This document shows, in pieces, positions 8,107 through 12,626 of a stretch of DNA of 12,626 bases. Below the pieces are notes generated by a model. It ran no database searches and was not told the origin of the DNA. It worked only from the letters and a program-made list of their open reading frames with translations. Every line of letters begins with the position of its first letter. Within the stretch, counting starts at the first letter, position 1. The position numbers were made by a program, and so were the translations under genes. Origin of the DNA: Stramenopiles sp. TOSAG23-2 (taxonomy: Eukaryota; Sar); NCBI GenBank assembly GCA_900128395.1, contig LT649842.1, positions 1 to 12,626 on the forward strand, read 5' to 3'.

Positions 8107-8292
8107 ACTGTCTCTCATAATTTACTAAATTTACCATCTCCGTGGTGTTGAACATTATCATTATTATGATCACTTTTTGATGATGTTGCTTCATTAAAAA
8201 CTGTCTCTCATAATTTACTAAATTTACCATCTCCGTGGTGTTGAACATTATCATTATTATGATCACTTTTTGATGATGTTGCTTCATTAAAA
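8107..8292. repeat. Direct tandem duplication, period 93 bp (gene 4 stop)
   Basis: Bases 8107-8199 are repeated without difference at 8200-8292. The unit holds the final ~27 codons of the esterase, its TGA stop and a few bases beyond. The copy nearer the gene is the one read; the other lies downstream of the stop and leaves the protein unchanged. Confidence 0.97.
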
Positions 8293-9311
8293 ATCCATTC
8301 AAGTGTTTGTGGTAACATATTCAACCCGTGCCTTCCACTGTGCGTACCCTTACCAAATACAAATCGTATATCCGTTTTGGGATATTGAGCATATAATAAT
8401 GCTTTGTACATTGCATAATTACCAAGTGGCCAGCTACCATGATTATTATCAATATCCAATTCACCAGATTGTAAAAATACACGTATATTTTTTTTATGTG
8501 TATTTCGTATGATCCATGGAAAATTAGATGCACCACGAATATTTACAAAGCTACCTATATGCGATATACATAAACCAAATTGATCAGGACGATGAAAACA
8601 CGCTGTAAATGCTGCTACTGCACCACTACTAGATCCACATAAACAACGTTTTCGTGGATTTGTAGTCAATGCAATATTTGGATTTTCTTTTTTAAAAAAT
8701 GGTATTAAATCCTTCATTAAAAATTGCGAGTTTGTATCCGTAATTGAATCATATTCAAAAGAGCGTTGTGGATCGTCATGTAAAATATTTGTTTTGCCTT
8801 CGATGTCATCGTCTCGATACTTCCCCAATGGATGCCCTGGCCTTCTTCCTGGAGTCACGAAAATAGCAACAGTAGGTTCCAAGCGTTGTTGATGGATCAT
8901 GTTATCCAATATCGTTGGTAAAACATTGAAATTGCTTGCATCAAAACAAATGATTAAGTTATATTCTGTTGTTGTTTGTTTTTTCTTCATTTTTGTTTTG
9001 TTATTGTTGTTATTATTACCATTATTTGATACGTACGTAAAGATATATCGTTCTGTTCCAGGGAATATAGTGGATTGATTCCATTTCTTATATTTTTTCA
9101 TAATACCTGGTGTGTTGATTTGATTATTTTGTATTGTTTCCGGTGGTAATGGATACAATTTAGTTTCCATTTTATGTACATCTGGGTTCGTCCAATCTCT
9201 TGTTTCTTTGTTTAAATTAACATTAAAACTACCTGAACCGGTACGTGTATCATCCAATTTCTCTTCAAATGGTTGATCCAAATGAAAGTATTTATATATT
9301 TCAACATCCAT
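8208..9311 (-). CDS. Enterochelin-esterase-like alpha/beta hydrolase with PTS1 (SKL)
   Basis: This 367-residue protein matches the putative-esterase (Fes/esterase D, COG2382-type) alpha/beta-hydrolase family. Landmarks in order are FPGTERYIFTYVS (84-96), a poly-Asn insert (97-104), the strand YNLIICFDAS, FVTPGRRPG (151-159), RSFEYDSITD, the nucleophile elbow GSSSG with Ser228 central, SHIGSFVNIRG (250-260), the acid region LDIDNNHGSWPLGN with Asp286/288, and the histidine in GTHSGRHG (His324 most likely). Bacterial relatives with this motif set act on carboxylic esters; the substrate here is unknown. After a low-complexity His/Asp/Ser linker it ends exactly in SKL, the canonical peroxisomal targeting signal, so peroxisomal import is likely. 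There is no N-terminal signal. The start is the first Met after an AT-repeat leader. Both gene ends lie in tandem duplications, but the protein itself is intact. Confidence 0.85.
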   Translation of the reverse strand: MDVEIYKYFHLDQPFEEKLDDTRTGSGSFNVNLNKETRDWTNPDVHKMETKLYPLPPETIQNNQINTPGIMKKYKKWNQSTIFPGTERYIFTYVSNNGNNNNNNKTKMKKKQTTTEYNLIICFDASNFNVLPTILDNMIHQQRLEPTVAIFVTPGRRPGHPLGKYRDDDIEGKTNILHDDPQRSFEYDSITDTNSQFLMKDLIPFFKKENPNIALTTNPRKRCLCGSSSGAVAAFTACFHRPDQFGLCISHIGSFVNIRGASNFPWIIRNTHKKNIRVFLQSGELDIDNNHGSWPLGNYAMYKALLYAQYPKTDIRFVFGKGTHSGRHGLNMLPQTLEWIFNEATSSKSDHNNDNVQHHGDGKFSKL

Positions 9312-9323
9312 ATCTCTTGTCGT

Positions 9324-9356
<33 letters not shown>

Positions 9357-9444
9357 TCTTCAAATGGTTGATCCAAATGAAAGTATTTATATATTTCAAC
9401 ATCCATATCTCTTGTCGTTGTATATATATATATATATATATATA
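9259..9444. repeat. Direct tandem duplication, ~95 bp (gene 4 start)
   Basis: Bases 9259-9353 are repeated from 9354 to about 9444. The unit carries the first ~17 codons of the esterase, its ATG and an AT microsatellite leader. The copies differ in length of the AT run (29 bases at 9326-9354, 24 at 9421-9444). The outer copy has the ATG at 9406 in another phase and does not read into the gene. Confidence 0.95.
9326..9354. repeat. AT dinucleotide microsatellite in gene 4 leader
   Basis: An uninterrupted TA run 15 bases upstream of the esterase ATG, present again in shorter form at 9421-9444 within the duplicated copy. It would lie in the 5' UTR or core promoter. Confidence 0.9.
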
Positions 9445-10133
9445 GTATTGTTCTTTTTTGGTATTTTTCTTTTGGATATGTATATATATATATGATATAT
9501 ATATTTATAATTCAACACGCGTTGGACAAGCGTTTTAACAACACAAAACAACGTTTTTTCATGCAAGAGAAAAAACGGAAAAGTATATGCAAAAAAATGT
9601 AAAAAGTTCAACTCGATAGAAAAAACAAATAATGCAATGGGAGATTATACATAACCAATTAGCATTTCTAAAATGATATGGTATTCAAGATGATATTATA
9701 CGCAATACGATCGTATTTAATATTTACCTGGGTCATCTGCCATTCGAAATGTACATATACAGAATATTTATTCTCGAGATTGAGTATTGAGCATATATAT
9801 GATATGATATATATATGATATTATTTACCATGAGAAGTAAAACTATTATAACTTAGATTTTAACCAATATTATAATATTTTTACTCTTGCATATTTTTTA
9901 CGGAATGAAAAGCTACCATGTACACTCCTCACTTTTTCTTAAAAAATGCACTCTCTAACAACCAGATTCACACAACAAACAACAACAAAAATAAATATAC
10001 TCTCAAACCCTTTACACACACATAAATTATTATATATTATATAATTGGAAAAGGCTGTGATAAATAGTATACGTTCCTAACATTTCATATATCTATGTTT
10101 GTATTTTCTCTTCTATATCCATAAATATATATA
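9445..10133. promoter_or_regulatory. Spacer between genes 4 and 5 (gene 4 promoter side)
   Basis: About 690 bp of AT-rich DNA without a credible gene, lying upstream of the esterase and downstream of the aldolase, both on the minus strand. It holds further short AT tracts (about 9481-9500, 9795-9820) and should contain the esterase promoter and aldolase 3' UTR. No specific element can be assigned. Confidence 0.45.
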
Positions 10134-10333
10134 AATACAATTTACCCGATTGGTTTTGGTATCTATTTTACGCACTTGGGAATTGATGCCCAGCTGCATA
10201 TTTTCCATTGACAAAATGATATAATTGTCGTTCAATACAATTTACCCGATTGGTTTTGGTATCTATTTTACGCACTTGGGAATTGATGCCCAGCTGCATA
10301 TTTTCCATTGACAAAATGATATAATTGTCGTTC
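10134..10333. repeat. Direct tandem duplication, period 100 bp (gene 5 stop)
   Basis: Bases 10134-10233 are repeated without difference at 10234-10333, with four further matching bases (AATA) at the junction. The unit covers the last ~22 codons of the aldolase, the TAA stop and about 34 bases of 3' UTR. The gene uses the stop in the inner copy (10268); the outer copy has its own at 10168. Confidence 0.97.
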
Positions 10334-11266
10334 AATATCACTTAACAAACTAGATGCACCTATACGAAACAAATGAGGTTCCGTCCATTCATCACCTAAT
10401 TCATCTTTCATCAATGCTAACCATGATAATGTATCTTTTGCACTACGGATACCACCTGCAGGTTTAAACCCAACTTTAATACCGGTACGTTCATAATATT
10501 CACGTATACAACGTATCATTACCAATGCAACTGGAAACGTTGCATTCACACCTTCTTTACCAGTGGATGTTTTAATAAAATCACTACCAGCCATCATGGA
10601 TATTATTGATGCTTTTGCTACATTTGTCATTGTACCTAAATCACCAATTGCTAATATTGTTTTTAAATGTGCATTATCACCACATGCTTCCCTACATGCT
10701 TTTACATCGTCGTATAATTTTTGCCATTGCCCGGTCAATACATATTCACGTTTAATTACCATGTCTATTTCCGTTGCACCTTTTTGTATTGCTTCACCAA
10801 TTTCTTCCAAACGTTGTTTCAATGGTGTTTGCCCAGCAGGAAAACCAGTAGCAACCGATGCAATTGGTACATCCGCTGCACATTTTGTACGTACACCTGC
10901 ATTTTCTAATGCTGTTTTTGCATATGGTACCATTTCAGGGTAGACACATACTGCACCGCATCGAACTTCTTTTGGATCGACGCCTAACGCTGCAACAATA
11001 TCCTGTCGTATAGGATTAACAGCTTTGAAACATAAACGTTCCACGTTCGAGTTTGTATCTGCACCAGATAACGTAGTTAAATCAATGCAAGTCACTGCAC
11101 GTAATAACCATGCTGCTTGATATGCTTTTTTAACACTACGTCTTGTTTTATGTGTTGCTGCTCTTAAATTTAATGCTGGTAAATTGATTTTCATCGTATT
11201 GACCCATGACATATCCAATGGGATTGGTTTGTTTCGTTGTCCAATATGTTCAATAATTGCTGCCAT
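10268..11266 (-). CDS. DERA: Deoxyribose-phosphate aldolase (EC 4.1.2.4)
   Basis: It catalyses reversible cleavage of 2-deoxy-D-ribose 5-phosphate to glyceraldehyde 3-phosphate and acetaldehyde, a step in deoxynucleoside breakdown, normally in the cytosol. The 332-residue length and the motifs AAWLLRAVTCIDLTTLSG, ASVATGFPAGQT, LTGQW and FRIGASSLLSDIERQ fit the eukaryote-type DERA closely. The Schiff-base lysine is Lys232 in DFIKTSTGK, the second catalytic lysine is Lys268 in GFKPAGGIR, and the catalytic aspartate is Asp168 in TEIDMVI, so the enzyme should be active. I prefer the Met at 11266 because MAAIIEHI directly precedes the family-like sequence. An in-frame Met at 11362 gives a 364-residue form, but it exists only because a 96 bp duplication repeats the start codon; its extra 32 residues are translated leader. 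It ends HQFPSA, so it has no SKL-type signal. Confidence 0.95.
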   Translation of the reverse strand: MAAIIEHIGQRNKPIPLDMSWVNTMKINLPALNLRAATHKTRRSVKKAYQAAWLLRAVTCIDLTTLSGADTNSNVERLCFKAVNPIRQDIVAALGVDPKEVRCGAVCVYPEMVPYAKTALENAGVRTKCAADVPIASVATGFPAGQTPLKQRLEEIGEAIQKGATEIDMVIKREYVLTGQWQKLYDDVKACREACGDNAHLKTILAIGDLGTMTNVAKASIISMMAGSDFIKTSTGKEGVNATFPVALVMIRCIREYYERTGIKVGFKPAGGIRSAKDTLSWLALMKDELGDEWTEPHLFRIGASSLLSDIERQLYHFVNGKYAAGHQFPSA

Positions 11267-11435
11267 GATGAGGTATGATGAGTATAATGATGATATATTT
11301 TGTTGTTGTTTGTATTTTGGTGGTAATAATAATAAATTTATATGTTCAATAATTGCTGCCATGATGAGGTATGATGAGTATAATGATGATATATTTTGTT
11401 GTTGTTTGTATTTTGGTGGTAATAATAATAAATTT
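11244..11435. repeat. Direct tandem duplication, period 96 bp (gene 5 start)
   Basis: Bases 11244-11339 are repeated without difference at 11340-11435. The unit holds the first eight aldolase codons, the ATG and about 73 bases of leader. Because 96 is a multiple of three and the leader has no stop in this phase, the outer ATG at 11362 reads in frame into the gene. Confidence 0.97.
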
Positions 11436-11680
11436 ATTAATTAATATAGGGAATTTATACTTAATTAAAAATTAAAATGATGAGAGATTAAATGTTTGGG
11501 CAAAAATAAATAAAGATAAATAATAAAAACAAAACAATAGGTGGAAAGATATATTGAAAAAAAGATAATTATATATCTACAACTGTATTGCTAATATGAT
11601 CAACAAATAAATTTGTGTAATTTTTTTTTTTCCCCACCTGAGAACACATGGCCTCTCTCGCTTTCTTCTTGACTCATGTT

Positions 11681-11712
11681 GACACACGGCGCGTCCACAC
11701 GTCGCGTGTGTC
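11681..11712. repeat. Inverted repeat, 8 bp arms, CG-rich
   Basis: GACACACG (11681-11688) and CGTGTGTC (11705-11712) are reverse complements around a loop that itself contains GCGCGTCCACACGTCG. It is a CG-rich island in AT-rich DNA, about 415 bp upstream of the aldolase start. A factor-binding palindrome is possible. Confidence 0.5.
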
Positions 11713-11736
11713 GTTCAATTCGCAATTTTTTATGAG

Positions 11737-11827
11737 CAACAAATATCCAGATTTGATTCCAATGGATTCCGATCAATATAATCGTATTTATATGCTAACT
11801 ATGTACATCCACACGTGTTTATATTTG
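11737..11827. repeat. Diverged dispersed module, copy A
   Basis: Begins CAACAAATATCCAGATTTGA, contains TGGATTCCGAT and closes with ATCCACACGTG. The same order of motifs recurs at 12272-12345 and 12377-12470 with many substitutions and small indels. Nature unknown: remnants of a transposable element or repeated promoter blocks. Confidence 0.5.
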
Positions 11828-12145
11828 TTTTTTGTTTTGGATTCATTACAAAACGGTGCAAAACGGTCTGGAAAGTGTTGTTGGGAATGATTTAATCTAA
11901 GTACAACGTATATTTACATTTAACCTATACACAAGATGTAAAATATTAGTATACGATATAACACACCTATCAATTTTCACATAAAAAAAACCAAAAAAAA
12001 AAAACACTTTTTTTTTTTAACATTATTTTATAGCAATGCTGTGATAGTGCTAATATTTTATAAAAATGTCTACAAACATCTTCCTCAACTCCACCTCTTT
12101 TTCTATTCGCAAGCAGATGGAGTTGATATAGATGACGCAACAATT

Positions 12146-12176
12146 CCATTTATGATATTAAAATTTCTATAAATGG
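12146..12176. repeat. Inverted repeat CCATTTAT / ATAAATGG
   Basis: Eight-base perfect arms (12146-12153 and 12169-12176) around a 15-base AT-rich loop. In AT-rich DNA such a repeat can arise by chance. Confidence 0.4.
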
Positions 12177-12271
12177 TTTTTTTGGATCCATTCACAACAT
12201 TTCAACTGTGATATATAAGTAGTAATAATAATTGCACGATGCAACTCAATCCTTTTCTTTTAATAATATAT

Positions 12272-12345
12272 ACAAATTTCCACTTTATTCTCCGTGGATT
12301 CCGATTTTACTACAGATGTACTATTATAAGTCTATCCACACCACC
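12272..12345. repeat. Diverged dispersed module, copy C
   Basis: ACAAATTTCCACTTTATTCT leads to the exact TGGATTCCGAT shared with copy A and then, after an AT-rich stretch, TATCCACACCACC. It is shorter than copy A by a few bases in the AT-rich middle. Confidence 0.45.
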
Positions 12346-12376
12346 ATCGATAAGAATAGTAAAAATGTTAAAAACA

Positions 12377-12470
12377 CAACAAATATCCGGAGTTTACTCC
12401 CATGGATCTGATTATATATAGTGTTATTTTTATACTAATTAAGGTCCATCCACACGTGGTTTAAATATTT
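12377..12470. repeat. Diverged dispersed module, copy B
   Basis: CAACAAATATCCGGAGTTTA leads to CATGGATCTGAT and closes CATCCACACGTGG, matching copy A at both ends. It starts about 30 bp after copy C. Confidence 0.5.
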
Positions 12471-12626
12471 CTTTTTCCGGCCCTCACATTTTTATTTTTT
12501 TTTACGCAAAAATTAACAAAAAATTAACAAAAAATTGTGTATAAAATCACATTCTTCCATCGGAGATAGACAGACGATCATATATTTGATTATACCAACC
12601 TCATATCAATACACGTATATATATAA

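Larger units (their letters stand above)
11436..12626. promoter_or_regulatory. AT-rich region upstream of DERA with diverged repeats
   Basis: About 1.2 kb to the window end has no gene I can support. It contains homopolymer A and T runs (about 11618-11632, 11985-12020), inverted repeats at 11681-11712 and 12146-12176, and three diverged copies of a module. The part next to 11436 should hold the aldolase promoter. Confidence 0.5.

Noticed and set aside
10134-11435. Terminal inverted or direct repeats of a mobile element around DERA
   Set aside because: The duplications at the two gene ends have unrelated sequences, so they are not element termini or target-site duplications.
11648-11890. 80-codon plus-strand frame with a hydrophobic stretch
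   Set aside because: It overlaps the inverted repeat and diverged module A, has no recognisable motif and has composition like the surrounding spacer. The chance of a gene is low.
12239-12421. 60-codon plus-strand frame
   Set aside because: Falls across diverged modules C and B; no family features.
1-12626. tRNA or rRNA genes
   Set aside because: I looked for GTTCGAATC-type T-loops and acceptor pairing on both strands and saw none; a dedicated scan could still find a diverged one.

Overview
The window reads as nuclear DNA of an AT-rich, protein-coding-dense eukaryotic protist. The support is: AT-rich spacers with AT and CATA microsatellites, poly-Asn/Lys/Glu low-complexity proteins, monocistronic genes on alternating strands with no ribosome-binding sites, a eukaryote-type deoxyribose-phosphate aldolase, a signal-peptide protein, and an esterase ending in the peroxisomal signal SKL. 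The standard genetic code fits every gene. A stramenopile such as a diatom is a plausible host, but that is a guess; nothing here fixes the taxon.

Layout. (1) 2-610 (+): 3' part of a Lys/Asn-rich disordered protein, cut by the window edge. (2) 1223-3949 (-): a ~900-residue disordered, probably nuclear protein, convergent with gene 1. (3) 3950-5396: divergent spacer with a triple CCAAT-box array and a strong hairpin. (4) 5397-7596 (+): a secreted, Cys-headed, two-part coiled-coil protein whose frame is broken twice by tandem duplications; read through one copy of each it is a single 655-residue protein. (5) 8208-9311 (-): an enterochelin-esterase-like alpha/beta hydrolase with a C-terminal SKL. 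(6) 10268-11266 (-): deoxyribose-phosphate aldolase with all catalytic residues. (7) 11436-12626: spacer upstream of the aldolase, with three diverged copies of a ~75-95 bp module. No RNA gene, CRISPR array or transposase was recognised.

The dominant oddity is structural. Ten separate direct tandem duplications, eight of them 92-101 bp and two longer (140 and 174/162 bp), occur once each along 12.6 kb. Eight show no difference between copies; the two that contain microsatellites differ mainly in repeat number. Six cover the start or stop codon of a gene, and a seventh lies about 20 bp from one. In the coiled-coil gene and in gene 2, dropping one copy restores a clean reading frame. The simplest explanation is unmerged overlapping contig ends, or two haplotypes joined in series, during assembly. 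A real wave of short tandem duplications is the alternative and is easily tested with raw reads. The genes show no shared pathway; the two best-identified ones (aldolase and esterase) are neighbours on the same strand but have separate spacers.
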